Shown: positions 11,653-23,345, counted from the first letter of the stretch. The stretch: DNA of 64,000 nt from Tubulanus polymorphus (GCF_964204645.1 NC_134035.1:5518501-5582500), one strand, 5' to 3'. Translations and numbers: made by a program. Notes: a model not told the origin generated them from the sequence alone.

Positions 11653-11988
11653 ACCGAGCAGTTTTAGAGCATTTTTTTCTGGTTACAGTGTTAGTGGTCG
11701 TAGTTGAATGCACTATTTTAGAGAATAAACTTTTATTTGATTGAAATTCTTCCTTTGGCATGTGAGCCTACCGCTTACCGGATGCTAATACATTCCGCTG
11801 ACAAAAGAGTTCTATCAAAAACGGTTTGAAATTCGTTTTAAAAGGACGATTCCTTCCAAAAACCTTCAACGATAGTAGAATTATGCATATACAATGGAAT
11901 CGTATTAGATAATGAACGAAATTCGGCCAAATAAATATCTTCATTACTCGCATGCCATAGTAAGATAGTGAGGCTGTGTTAGATATCT

Positions 11989-12619
11989 ACCGTACAGTGC
12001 TGCCCCTATGAATAACGATAGCGGAATTTCTGTGAACTAAAATAGTGGCGCATATTTACCGCAGGAATTTAAATGTCCTTATTTCGTACAATATGGACCA
12101 GTGTGGCGCCTAATTCTGATTGAATATGACACTATGAAAACGTTCTGAATTTTGTATGATATCTCCTTATTTTTTAGGTAACATATTTAATTCTTTTTAG
12201 CTAAAATTCACTTACTTATCAATTAATGTAGTATTTTTATACAGAATAACTTATTCATTTACATTTTTGAATGATAATTTATCATCTGAATTGACAAAAT
12301 GTCAATATTTTTCCTTCGATATATTCTAGTTGCCCGCAAATAATCAGGGAACATACAAACACATGTCGCTCTCTTCCCGACCATACTAGAAATACCCCGT
12401 TTCAAATTTAATCTTTCAAGGCTTATTCTTTTATAGAAAAATTGTTTGGTTCAAACGTTTCAGAGCAGTTTTCAGAGTTTGAGAATTTTCCTCGGAATCC
12501 GGCCCGCAAATCGGTAATTAGTTAGTCCACTACGGCCGTTCGAAGACTCAGGCAAGCGAGTATAATGTTAGTTCACGTTTTCCACGCTATCGTTATACAT
12601 AGGGGCAGCACTAGACGGT
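11989..12619. mobile_element. 630-bp TIR element nested in copy A
   Basis: The first 35 bp (11989-12023) match the reverse complement of the last 35 bp (12585-12619) with three mismatches. The inner 28 bp match with one mismatch (AGTGCTGCCCCTATG...). The ends resemble hAT-type termini (CAGTGCTGCC), but an 8-bp target duplication is not apparent, so the superfamily is unassigned. The same element is present in copy B, so it entered before the duplication. Confidence 0.75.
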
Positions 12620-12620
12620 C

Positions 12621-12648
12621 GAATAAATTTGAACTTGAACTTGAACTT
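12621..12648 (+). mobile_element. 28-bp AATAAA plus TTGAAC-repeat insertion
   Basis: Copy A has 28 bp here that copy B lacks at the equivalent point (about 15641). The extra bases are AATAAA followed by about three TTGAAC units. That is what an extremely 5'-truncated LINE or SINE with a short-tandem tail would leave. A precise deletion in copy B is the alternative. Confidence 0.45.
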
Positions 12649-15007
12649 GAGATTGAATTGATCGCGCTATTTTACTGTGGAGCGGGCTCAATTCAATCGC
12701 TAATTCTTTATTTACAGTGAACTATTCCCTCAATTGATAAAGACTTTAAAGCCATGATGATTTTAAATGTACGAATTTTGATATTGGGCAAAAAGATAAG
12801 AATTCATGATATTTCATGTCCTCAGGGATGCACAGGGGGACCTCCTCACTCCGGTTTACTTCGCAGACACGTCACGACACTAGTGAGGCCGGCCCGGACC
12901 CTGACTCGACCAGTTGTAAGTTACAATGCCAAAGACTTTCTCCCACTGCCACAGGCTGGGCTCTTGTGTAAAACGAGAATCTGTTAATCCAGTGTGACTG
13001 AAAACTGCTGAAAACTTTTGCTGAAGACTTTACTATGTCAGGGTAATTGTACTGTTTTGCTTCCCTTTTCACCCATCCTCCTTCCTCCAACCTCTCACCT
13101 CATCCTCCCCCAACCTCATCACCCCATTGTCCGCAACCTCTCATCCCATCCTCCCCCAACCTCTCAGTCAGTCTCCCTGTTAATGTGATATCAATTTTAG
13201 TAGGCCTATTTCAGGTTTTCCTCTGTCGTGTAAACTTCATCACGAATACTGGACGTGGTGGACTTCAACTGAAATTTATCACAGTTTTACTTCTTCCGTC
13301 AACTTCTTCCGGACTACTAGTGAACTAACCAAACTATATGTGAACTAACTGGACTATTTAGTCAACTAACCGGCTTATAAGTGGATTGATACTCATAAAA
13401 ATACAGTCAGTGGTGGACTCCAGGAGGTGTGGAACTCTGTATGTGGATTTGTGGAACTCGGTGGACTACCATTACTGCTAGACAAGGGCTAGTGAGTGTG
13501 TGAGTAGAATTTCTTATAAGTTTCCATACAATTATGAGAAAGCAGTTTATCTGTAAACACTGTTTACTGCATTTCATAAGAATTGTCAATGTGGTTATTT
13601 GAAGCAGCCTGTAATTGTGTTGCAGGAATTATAATACAGGGTTTTAGTGAGAGCATCAATTTATACCTTAAAATTAATTGAATATTTGATATTGAATAAA
13701 ATTCGTTTTTGGGCCGAATTTCCCAGGCAAATTTCATCAAAATTTGTGACGAAATTAAGGGGGTCAAAACACGAAATCCTGAATAACTCATTTTAGGTGC
13801 CTCGGATCCAAACTCGAACCTCATATTTGTAATCAGCACCCCAAAAAACATGTTTGCACAAAATTTCATTAAAATTGGGCCAAAAAAAAATTTCGACTTT
13901 GTACCCCATTTTTGGGGTGCATATTTTGGGCATTAAAACCCTTATTTGCTCATGAAGATGAAATCCGATTCGAAATCTGATTGCGGATCTGGAATCTACA
14001 CCTCAGAATACATATTCCTACCAAATTTCGAAGGAATCGGAGAATAAAAACTTTTCGCCGAAAAAAAACTCCTGGACTTACACCTTAGATTTTTGCCATT
14101 TTTGGCAAAAAAATCGAATCTCTTCGATTTGCTTGAAATTTTAGTCCTTTATATTTTCAGGGGTGCTGATTCCAAATCTGCAATCAGAATATCTCGAATA
14201 TCTCAAAAACTCTTGGGTCCAAGGCCTTTTGAAAATTCAGGGGGGTCCTCCAAAAAATTCGAATTTCTCATTTTCTGGGCCTCGGATCCAGAAAATTCGT
14301 TCAGATTTGTGATCAGCACCCCTCTAAGCGGAATTTCATCAAAATCGGACACAAAAAATATTTGATCCCGTGACACTCATTTTGGGGAGTAGCCTACCTT
14401 AGATTGCCATTTCTCTGATACACCGGTAACTAGACTTAACTCTTACACTGTGTATAACTGATTGGTGGCCTCAAATCTATTAAGTTTCATTTATATCTTT
14501 TAGAATGTTTGTGATCATTAGGATGGAATTATTGACTTTTTGAGTTTGATGATCAGGATCAGATGAACTGGATAAATATGTGTGGGCAGTGTTAGAACTC
14601 ACCGGGAGGATAAACAAACAAACGAAGAAATATTGGGAGAACTTGACTTCAAATTTACTCTTAAGCATTATTCTTTAATAGTTTCCGAGCATTATTTCTG
14701 GTTACAGTGTGTGTGGTAGTTGAATGCACTATTTTAGAGTATAAAATTTAATTTGCTTGAAATTCTTCCTTTGGCATGTGAGCCTACCGCTTTACCGGAT
14801 GCTAATACATTCCGCAGACAAAAGAGTTATATCAAAAACGGTTTGAAATTCGTTTTAAAAAGATGATCCCCTTCAAAATACCTTTAACGATAGTAGAATT
14901 ATTCATATACAATGGAATCGTATTAGATAATCAACGAAATTCGGCTAAGAAAAATATCTGTATTGCTCGCATGCCACAGTAAGATAGCGAGGCTGAGTTA
15001 GATATTT

Positions 15008-15637
15008 ACCGTACAGTGCTGCCCCTATGAATAAGGATAGTGGAATTTCTGTGAACTAAAATAGTAGCGCATATTTACCGCCGGAATTTAAATGTCCTTA
15101 TTACGTACAATACTGACTAGTGTGTCATCTAATTCTGACTAAATATGATACTATGAATACTTTCTGAATTTTGTATGATATTTCCTTATTTTTTAGGTAA
15201 CATATTTAATTCTTTTTAGCTAAAATTTACTTAATTATCCATTAATGTAGTATTTGTATACAGAATAAATTATTCATTTTCATTTTTTTAATGATAATTT
15301 ATCATCAGAATTGACAAAATGTCCATATTTTTCTTTCAATGTATTCTATTTGCGCGCAAATAAACAGGGAACATACAAACACCTGTCGCTCTCTCCCAGA
15401 CCATACTAGAAATACCCCGATTCAAATTAACAATTAAGGCTCATTCTTTTATAGAAAAATTGTTTGGTTCGAACGTTTCAGAGCAGTTTTCAGAGTTTGA
15501 GAATTTTCCTCGGAATACGGCCCGCCAATCGGTAATTAGTTCGTCCACTCCTGCCGTTCGAAGACTCTGGCAAGCGAGTATTATGTTAGTTCACATTTTC
15601 CACGCTATCGTTATACATAGCGGCAGCACTAGATGGT
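15008..15637. mobile_element. 630-bp TIR element nested in copy B
   Basis: This is the counterpart of 11989-12619, with the same terminal inverted repeats (15008-15042 and 15603-15637). It carries a few extra substitutions in both TIRs. Confidence 0.75.
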
Positions 15638-16302
15638 CGAGATTGAATTGATCGCGCTATTTTACTGTGGAGCGGGCTCAATTCAATCGCTTAATCTTTA
15701 TTTACAGTGAACTATTTCCTCAATTGATAAAGACTTTAAAGCCGCGTTGATTCTAAATGTACGAATTTTGATATTGGTAAAAAAGATAAGAATTCATTCA
15801 TGATATTTCGTTTTCATGTCCTCAGGTACACACACTTTAGGGGGACCTCACTCCAGTGACTTCGCAGACACTTCACGACAGTCAGTAAATGAGGCCGGGA
15901 CCTACTCAAATTTAGTCTGAATCAGTCAGTCGTTGTTACTACGGGTTCTGGGTTGTTTAGGGAACGACGGCTAGGTACTAGACTAACCGGAACCTCACTC
16001 GGTGTCAATAACCACTTCTAGCCTGCACGGGCCGCACTACCCTAGCCGCTTGCATTGCACATGGTGCAGGCGAAAGTTTCACAAATCTTGATGAACTGTT
16101 CTTCAACTTCCTGCGGCACCACATCTTGTTCAGCAAGTTAAGACCAGCTAACTCGACCAGTTAGTTACACCAGCTTTCTCCCACTGCCACAGGCTGGGCT
16201 CTTGTGTAAAACGAGAATCTGTTAATCCAGTGCTGTACTGAAAACTGCTGAAAACTTTTGCTTTAGCCTGAGTAATTGTGCTTTGTGTTTTGCTTCCCTT
16301 TT

Positions 16303-16790
16303 CACCCATCCTCCCCCAACCTCTCACCTCACCCTCCCTCAACCTCTCAACCCACCCTCCCCAACCTCTCGCCCCATTCTCCCTCAACTTCTCACCCCAT
16401 CCTCCCTCAACCTCTCATCCCATCCTCCCCAACCTCTCATCCCATCCTCCCCCAACCTCTCTCCCCATACTCCCTCAACCTCTCACCCCATCCTCCCCCA
16501 ACCTCTCATTCCATACTCCCTCATCCTCTCACCCCATCCTCCCCAACCTCTCACCCCATCCTCCCCAACCTCTCATCCCATACTCCCTCATCCTCTCACC
16601 CCATCCTCTCCCAACCTCTCATCCCATACTCCCTCATCCTCTCACCCCATCCTCCCCCAACCTCTCATCCCATTGTCCCTCAACCTCTCATCCCATCCTC
16701 CCTCAACCTCTCACCTCATCCTCCCCCAACCTCATCACCCCATTGTCCGCAACCTCTCATCCCATCCTCCCCAACCTCTCAGTCAGTCTC
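16303..16790 (+). repeat. Pyrimidine-rich minisatellite (about 22-24 bp unit)
   Basis: About 20 imperfect copies of a CCCCATCCTCCCCCAACCTCT-like unit are present. Because the period varies, all three plus frames stay open and give long Pro/Ser/His-rich conceptual proteins, none of which is credible. Copy A has only about four to five units at the same place. Confidence 0.9.
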
Positions 16791-16921
16791 CCTGTTAATG
16801 TGATTTCAATTTTATATTTAAGGTTTTCTTCGGGCTGTCGTGTAAACTTCATCACAAATACTGGACGTGGTGGACTTCTGAAATTCATCACAGTTTTATT
16901 TCTTCAGTCAACTTCTTCCGG

Positions 16922-17050
16922 ACTACTAGCGAACTAACTGGACTACTAGTCAACTAACCGGACTATTAGTGAACTAACTGGACTATATGTGAACTAATTA
17001 GACTATATGTGAACTAACTGGACTATTTAATCAACTTACCGCACTATTAG
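16922..17050 (+). repeat. Short minisatellite, GAACTAACTGGACTAT unit
   Basis: About seven imperfect copies of an 18-20 bp unit (GTGAACTAACTGGACTAT-like) are present, against about four in copy A. Confidence 0.8.
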
Positions 17051-18474
17051 TGGATTGATACTCATAAAAATACAGTCAGTGGTGGACTCCAGGAGGTGTG
17101 GAACTCTGTATGTGGATTTTTGGAACTCGGTGGACTACCATTACTGCTAGACAAGGGCTAGTGAGTGTGTGAGTAGAATTTCTTATAAGTTTCCATACAA
17201 TTATGAGAAAGCAGTTTATCTGTAAACACTGCACTGTTTACTGCATTTCATAAGAATTGTCAATGTGGTTATTTGAAGCAGCCTGTAATTGTGTTGCAGG
17301 AATTATAATACAGGGTTTTAGTGAGAGCATCAATTTATACCTTAAAATTAATTGAATATTTGATATTGAATAAAATTCGTTTTTGGGCCGAATTTCCCAG
17401 GCAAATTTCATCAAAATTTGTGACATAATTAAGGGGGTCAAAACACGAAATCCTGAATAACTCATTTTAGGTGCCTTAGATCCAAAATCTAACCTTATAT
17501 TTGTAATCAGCACCCCAAAAAACATGTCTGCACAAAATTTCATTAAAATTGGGGCAAAAAAAAATTTCGACTTAGTACCCCATTTATGGGGTGCATATTT
17601 TGGGCATTAAAACCCTTATTTGCCCATGAAGATGAATTCCGATTCAAAATCTGATTGCGGATCCGGAATCTACACCTCAGAATACATATTCCAACGAATT
17701 TTAGAAGGAATCAGAGAAAAAACATTTTTCGCCGAAAAAAAACTCCTGGACCTTAGATTTTTGCCATTTTTGGTCAAAAAATCGAATCTCTTCGATTTGC
17801 TTGAAATTTTAGTCCTTTATATTTTCAGGGGTGCTGATTCCAGATCTGCAATCAGATTTGGAATATCTCGAAAACTCTGGGGTCCAAGGCCTTTTGAAAA
17901 TTCAGGGGGTCCCCCCAAAAATTCGAATTTCTCATTTTCTGGGACTCAGATCCGTTAAATTCATTCAAATTTGTGATCAGCACCCAAGAATACATGTCTA
18001 TACTGCATTTCATTAAAATCGGAGACAAAAAATATTTAACCCCTGACACTCATTTTGTAGTAGCCTACATTTCTCTGATACACCAGTAACTAGACTTAAC
18101 TCTTACACTGTGTATAACTGATTGGTGGCCTCAAATCTATTAAGTTTCGTTTTTCTCTTTTAGGATGTTTCTCATCATTAGGATGGAATTATTGACGTTT
18201 GTGTTTGATGATCAGGACTACATCAGGTGAACTGGATAAATATGTGTGGGCAGCGTTAGAACTCACCGGGAGGATAAACAAACAAACGAACAAATATTGG
18301 GAGAACTTGACTTCAGTTATAGTGAACTTTATGTCCACGAGGACTAACTATGTGATGACTTTGATGCTGATGGGATAAATATCTGTTTGAACTAAAAACT
18401 GTAAAACTAAAACTACTGACGGCATCTAGAATCTGCCGGATAGAAAACAAACGACGAACATGAAGTTCAGGTGA

Positions 18475-18600
18475 TATGCCATCCCATCCTTTCTATCATC
18501 TCTCCCATCCTATCCTCTGTCTCTCTCTATCATCTCTCATCTCTCACTCTCATAGCCTATCTCACTCTCTCAATCTCATCTCTGGACTTTCTCCATCATC
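18475..18600 (+). repeat. CT-rich low-complexity tract
   Basis: This is an imperfect (CATCTCTC)n-like pyrimidine-rich stretch with no fixed period. Confidence 0.7.
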
Positions 18601-18709
18601 TACCGGGTTGTGATAGGAACTAGTTCCGTCTCGCCCGGTAGATGGCGTTATTTTTTCGATAAAATTTGCTTAAGTAATGGATAAATAGGAGTTCCTCTGC
18701 CGGCTGTCC

Positions 18710-18850
18710 AGTACGTCCCTATAGCGTAGTGGGTAGGGTGCTGAACTGCTAGGCGAGTGGTTGGTGGTTCAAATCCCATAATTGTATTTGTTGTTGATGA
18801 TTAAATAAAATGTTGAATTTATTTTGATCGTTTCAATAAAATGTTGAATT
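18710..18850 (+). mobile_element. tRNA-derived SINE
   Basis: An A-box (TAGCGTAGTGGG, 18722-18733) and a B-box (GGTTCAAATCC, 18766-18776) have the spacing of an internal RNA polymerase III promoter. They are followed by a short A+T-rich tail with two AATAAAATGTTGAATTT units. The flanking bases do not form a cloverleaf, so it is a SINE head and not a tRNA gene. Confidence 0.6.
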
Positions 18851-19122
18851 TTACTTTTGCAAACAAGCTGTAACAAATTCCTACTTTGAATTTGGAATAA
18901 ATCCTTTAATTTGTACTTTGCGTTTGTCCTTTCCTTTTTATCTTTGTCCTTTCCTTGAACGGAAGCGGAAGAGTTTCCGGGGCAAGTGACGAGTATGAAG
19001 TTGTGAGAGGGAAGAGTCCTTTTCCGGGGGCAAAGTGCCCGAGAGATTTTATTAAAGAGAGCATTTTATATATGTACGTTTATTTATTTACGTTACTTTT
19101 TATAACGTTACTTTTTATAAAA

Positions 19123-19884
19123 TGAGTCTGTGTCTCGAGGTTTGGAGATGGTGCTGTACTCGGGAGTAGAGTCTGCGTCTCGAGGTTTGAAGATGGTACT
19201 GTACTCGGGAGTAGAGTCTGCGTCTCGAGGTTTGAAGATGGTGCTGTACTCGGGAGTAGTCTGCGTCTCGAGGTTTGAAGATGGTACTGTACTCGGGAGT
19301 AGAGTCTGCGTCTCTCGAGGTTTGAAGATGGTACAGTAGTCGGAGTAGAGTCTGCGTCTCGAGGTTTAAAGATGGTGCTGTCTTTGGGAGTAGTCTGCGT
19401 CTCGAGGTTTGGAGATGGTGCTGTACTCGGGAGTAGAGTCTGCGTCTCGAGGTTTGAAGATGGTGCTGTACTCGGGAGTAGAGTCTGCGTCTCGAGGTTT
19501 GAAGATGGTGCTTTACTCGGGAGTAGAGTCTGCGTCTCTCGAGGTTTGAAGATGGTGCTGTACTCGGGAGTAGAGTCTGCGTCTCGAGGTTTGAAGATGG
19601 TACTGTAGTCGGAGTAGAGTCTGCGTCTCGAGGTTTGAAGATGGTGCTGTACTCGGGAGTAGAGTCTGCGTCTCTCGAGGTTTGAAGATGGTACTGTACT
19701 CGGGAGTAGAGTCTGCGTCTCTCGAGGTTTGAAGATGGTACTGTACTCGGGAGTAGAGGCTGCGTCTCGAGGTTTGAAGATGGTGCTGTACTCGGGAGTA
19801 GAGTCTGCGTCTCTCGAGGTTTGAAGATGGTACTGTAGTCGGAGTAGAGTCTGCGTCTCGAGGTTTGAAGATGTTGCTGTAACT
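19123..19884. repeat. 45-bp VNTR, about 17 units
   Basis: The unit GAGTCTGCGTCTCGAGG..GAAGATGG..CTGTACTCGGGAGTA is 45 bp. Some units are 47 bp (extra CT) and some 43 bp (GTAGTCGGAGTA ending). Because 45 is divisible by three, both strands carry long repeated 15-residue frames, which are not credible genes. Units differ by a few recurrent variants, so this is a typical length-polymorphic minisatellite. Confidence 0.95.
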
Positions 19885-21252
19885 CAAATATTGCCGGCTG
19901 AAAAACAAATCGTATAATCGTCAAGCTTATTTGTGTCAAGAAGAAGATTGAATATGCAAAATGTACGGATGGGTGCAGTTTAATATAATTACCTTATCGT
20001 TGATGTAAAGATACCGAAACAGCAAAATGTGAGTTGATGCAGTTCCCAATGCCGCTGCTGCAGCAGCAGCAGCAGCAGCCTAGTTCAGGACGTTGCGACA
20101 AACGAATTGTCTGTGCATGTAGTTGTCAGTAGTAGCGAACTGGTTTCGGTTTAACCCTAAAAAGACACAATATTCATAATGTATAAATGTGTGTGAAATA
20201 GAACATCGGAAATCAGCAACAACGGCAACTCGTCTTCAGCAAATTAGCCGTCATCTGTTTGTAGTTGAAATCCGTCATCAACATTAGTAGCAACACCAGT
20301 AACAACAGCAGCAGCAGCAGCATCGGGATCTCCGCGATCATCAGCACAAACAGCCGCCAGTCTCATCTAGCGTTCTCAATCGCTAGGCGTCACAAATTCC
20401 TTCACGTTCTCCTAACATCATCAGCCGCATATTAGTAGGTTGTTCGCTTGAAGCCACACTTTCTTCACGCCTTGTTGCAGAGCTCTTATAGGTCGACCTT
20501 CATCACTGGACATCAGTTCTCGGACTGGCTTCGGGCGGCTCGAACCGCGCTTCTAATACCTACGTCAACCAATCAGCGACGGTGCATCATCGATGCGACC
20601 GGATTGGATCAATCAGAAAGCTCGATCGCGCATTCCTGTGACAGACCCGAGTCCGTGACGCTAATCCGCAAGAACCATTCAATTCGTGCCAAACATTTTC
20701 AATGGGGCCTACAGGTCATCGAGTTTAATTCGACTATTCATAGAGGCACACATTGTTTGAGATAGAAATATCGAATGCTACGATTTTAGCCTAAAATTGT
20801 ATGCTGAAATTTTATCTAATGGGTTAGATAAACTCAAAAAAACTTTAGTGTAGATTTCCCTTCTATTTAAGTCTGGTTTTGAACTGTAATACCGGCTCAA
20901 TTTTACTTTTTTCGAGTTTTGCTTATATTGAAGTTTGCTTAAGGGTTTGTGCAGTCACGCGGCACTATTGTGTAGTAGAGCGTATATGGCAGGTCTCCAG
21001 AGAGTGATAGAGTCGTTTTGAATCCGAATTTATACACAAGTTCACCAGACATCGCCGCGTACACATCTTCTTTAACCGAAATCTGGTGAAGTTAAAAAAT
21101 AATCAAAGTTTTATCATCAGTTGAGAAAGAACTGTGATTGATCACAGCGGGCGCTGCTTGCACCGAATAGTCGCTTGGATTTCTTCAGTTCGAGGAATTG
21201 AATAAATATAAAAATTTCCTTCACTAAACTTAAAATAACAAACTAATATTGT
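19885..21252. other. No gene; two GCA microsatellites
   Basis: Short CAG/GCA runs occur at about 20058-20080 and 20309-20322. The segment 20200-20440 is rich in CAN triplets but has no open frame with gene-like features. A 105-codon plus frame at 20448-20765 shows no motif. Confidence 0.4.
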
Positions 21253-21541
21253 AAAAAAGGCCAAGGTCCCTGGGGGAATTACTCCGCAGCCTGGACCGGT
21301 ATTGTGGGATAAATAAATAATTCAGCCAGAAACGACTGAATTAAACATAATTTACCCCACACCAGTTATTTTGTAGGACTCACGCATTAGCAACCTCATT
21401 CCAGGGAGGACAGTACTCTCGACTCGCCCGCTTACCGGAGATCATTTGCCACATCCTGACCCGCCTCCTCCGAGACTCGAACCTGGGCCACAGCGGTGAC
21501 ACGCAAGTCGCCTACCGACTACGCCATCCGGTCCGCCCGAT
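21253..21541 (-). mobile_element. tRNA-derived SINE, minus strand
   Basis: On the minus strand the element starts with a tRNA-like head. An A-box TGGCGTAGTCGGTAGGCG falls at about 21510-21527 and a B-box AGGTTCGAGTCT at 21473-21484. A body of about 200 bp follows and ends near the run GGCCTTTTTTAC at about 21253. It is longer and better preserved than the SINE at 18.7 kb and has a different body, so it is a second family. Confidence 0.7.
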
Positions 21542-21792
21542 TGTGAGAGGAAAACATTCGAACATATTCCACGGCCATTCACATTCCATGACAACCATGA
21601 CGTCACAATGGTCAACGCCGTGACGATGTCGACTCTAACTGAAATCGTCCGTTTCTGACCAAACTTGAATTTCGCAGCTACGGTACCACTGGGAATTCAC
21701 ACAATGCTTTCTTTGAAAAAAAAACTTCATGCTCATTTATTCAACTTTTTAAGACGCTTAAAATCTCGACGATAAATATAATTCAAATGTAA

Positions 21793-22164
21793 TTTAAACA
21801 CGAACACGAAATCAGGATTGCTCTATGCCTCACGCCCGGGACGGAGGAGCACCAGCAGCGACGGACTAAACAAAACAGAAAGTCATCTCTGACCAAACGA
21901 TATAAGGCTGGTTGTCCTATCATTCACGATGATGATGGCTACGACAGTTTACCACCAGTACAAAACATAGAATTTCCTGAGTTTGATTTAGATGTAGACA
22001 GTTTACCAACTGTTGATACAAACACTCATTATGACGCCCACGGATCCAATATCGATATAGACAGCCTACCAAATTTCGATACGCGGGATGAGTGTAGCGA
22101 TGCCATCAGGTTCGAATCCCTACCTGGGGAGGATGGGTTGATTATAGTTTTCTCTGTTAACTGA
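21793..22164 (+). other. Open frame with repeated DSLP motifs (possible exon fragment)
   Basis: An uninterrupted frame of 123 codons ends at TGA 22162-22164. It has no in-frame ATG, so it would have to be an internal or terminal exon or a gene fragment. The N-terminal third is basic (TKQNRKSSLTKRYK). The remainder is acidic and repeats DSLP at regular intervals (DGYDSLP, DVDSLP, DIDSLP, then FESLP). The last 20 codons overlap a SINE-like B-box segment. No convincing splice acceptor was found: the nearest AG sites lack a pyrimidine tract. The repeated motif argues against pure chance, but identity and status are unknown. Confidence 0.35.
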
Positions 22165-22300
22165 ATGAATGGTTCGGCCCTGTTTGACCTCAGCGACGAG
22201 TCGGCAACAGAGAGCAGCATCAGAAGATAGATGGCATTGTTGAAATCGGCTTGAAATTCCGAATGTAATTTGTGAGATTTTAAATAAAGTTCACAAGGAA
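22085..22300 (+). mobile_element. SINE-like sequence with B-box and AATAAA end
   Basis: A tRNA-type B-box GGTTCGAATCCC lies at 22109-22120, without a recognisable A-box upstream. About 170 bp of unique body follows and an AATAAA at 22283-22288. This could be a 5'-truncated SINE, or a SINE that supplies the stop codon and poly(A) signal of the DSLP-repeat frame. Confidence 0.4.
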
Positions 22301-23132
22301 ACTATTTGTTCTGTGTCAGTTCGTCATAATGGTCAGACCTACGACAAGACAGTGTCATAGAGTTTCTTTATTCAAACAATTCGTGCACAGACATATGTGT
22401 AAAACCAGTAAACCAGTTCAATACATTGATTGAAGTGAAGCTGCCATTGACCTGGCGCAATAAGATACCAAATTAATCACTTAATAATCTGTGGTTATAA
22501 AAAAGTGACATTTGTTGCGTTATAACTATGAGCATATCAAATTGTGATGCTCTAAAAGGACGCTCCGTCATCTGCTCGTGCAGTAGGACTTCTCCGCTGC
22601 TGCTGATTAAGTTAGATGAAGTTAAGCTACCGTATAAACCTTAGATGAAGTAACTGTAATCTATGCGTAGTCCATCTTAGTGAGCGAAAATTCGCTGGGA
22701 TTCGAATCTAATCCGTGACGTCATCGACATTGCTAACCACAGCCGTTTATCGTGTTTTCTTTTTCTTCTGATTCGTTGTTAATCGACGATCATTTCACTC
22801 GATTATGATAACTGAACCCGCTGCCGGGAACTGAAAGTCAAATGAAGAGAATCGACATCGGTTTTCGCAGACGAACCAAGGAATAATTGGCGCTTCCAGT
22901 CGCTCACTGATTATCAGGCGCCATCTAGCGACTATGCACGACAGACGCGAGATGACAAACGACCGTACGCATGCTACTACTGCTAGATCGAAATACATTT
23001 GCATCATGAAACGAAGAAGAATATACCGTATTTTGATTAGACACTTACGACCACCTCAGACATGCGATATTACTTCCAACCCTTATTGTGTTACATCTGT
23101 AGTTTTCATTCATTGTTTTCACACTTGTATTT
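22301..23132. other. No recognisable gene
   Basis: No coding or repeat feature was recognised, apart from a TAGATGGCGCC motif on the minus strand near 22921-22935. Confidence 0.4.
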
Positions 23133-23345
23133 CACCTAATGAGGGAAGATCACCTCACCTGATTAGGGAACGCCACTTCACCTAATGCGGGGATATCACC
23201 TCTCCTGACAGGGGATATCACCTCTCCTGATAGGGGATATCACCTCACCTGATGGGGGATGTCACCTCACCTGATGAGGGATATCACCTCACCTGATGGG
23301 GGATATCACCTCCACCTGATGAGGGATATCACCTCACCTGATGAG
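23133..23345 (+). repeat. 22-bp minisatellite, CACCTGATGGGGGATATCAC unit
   Basis: About nine copies of a 20-23 bp unit are present. The first and last units run into sequences that also flank the single-unit relative at 49.95 kb (TTGTATTTCACCTGATGAG...). The array is therefore a local expansion inside a dispersed element. Confidence 0.85.

Larger units (their letters stand above)
11653..14651 (+). repeat. Tandem duplicated 3-kb unit, copy A
   Basis: The unit begins near CCGAGCA...TTCTGGTTACAGTGT and ends near GGGAGAACTTGACTTCA. The whole interior recurs in the same order at 14684-18313. It contains a 630-bp TIR element, a short pyrimidine-rich minisatellite (about 13068-13172) and a GAACTAACTGGACTAT minisatellite (about 13310-13375). 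It also contains an AT-rich block (about 13690-14380) with inverted and direct repeats of ATCAGCACCCC. No recognisable gene product is encoded, and the open frames in the minisatellites are low-complexity artefacts. It could be a duplicated non-autonomous element or simply a segmental tandem duplication. Confidence 0.85.
14684..18313 (+). repeat. Tandem duplicated unit, copy B (3.6 kb, expanded)
   Basis: This is the second copy of the unit at 11653-14651. It is longer for two visible reasons. There is about 230 bp of sequence around 15880-16140 with no counterpart in copy A, and the pyrimidine-rich minisatellite has grown from about 105 bp to about 490 bp. The GAACTAACTGGACTAT array has also gained units. 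Outside these blocks the two copies stay clearly similar over their full length, with scattered substitutions and small indels. Confidence 0.85.

Noticed and set aside
13690-14380. Apparent duplicated gene (frames MPFLAKKSNLF.. and MKFCANMFFGV..)
   Set aside because: The frames are short, lie on opposite strands of an A+T-rich block with internal direct and inverted repeats, and shift frame between the two duplicates.
16276-16937. Three overlapping long Pro/Ser/His-rich frames
   Set aside because: They are products of a pyrimidine-rich minisatellite whose units keep all three frames open. The same region in the sister duplicate has only a few units and no such frame.
18722-18790. Possible functional tRNA gene
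   Set aside because: A- and B-boxes are present, but no acceptor stem or anticodon arm can be folded. It is a SINE head.
19115-19939. 274-codon minus frame with 15-residue repeats
   Set aside because: It is a frame through the 45-bp VNTR. Equivalent repeat frames exist on the other strand, and there is no promoter, splice or domain support.
23133-23345. CRISPR-like array
   Set aside because: The repeats are contiguous without unique spacers, and the genome is eukaryotic. The same holds for the other tandem arrays in the window.
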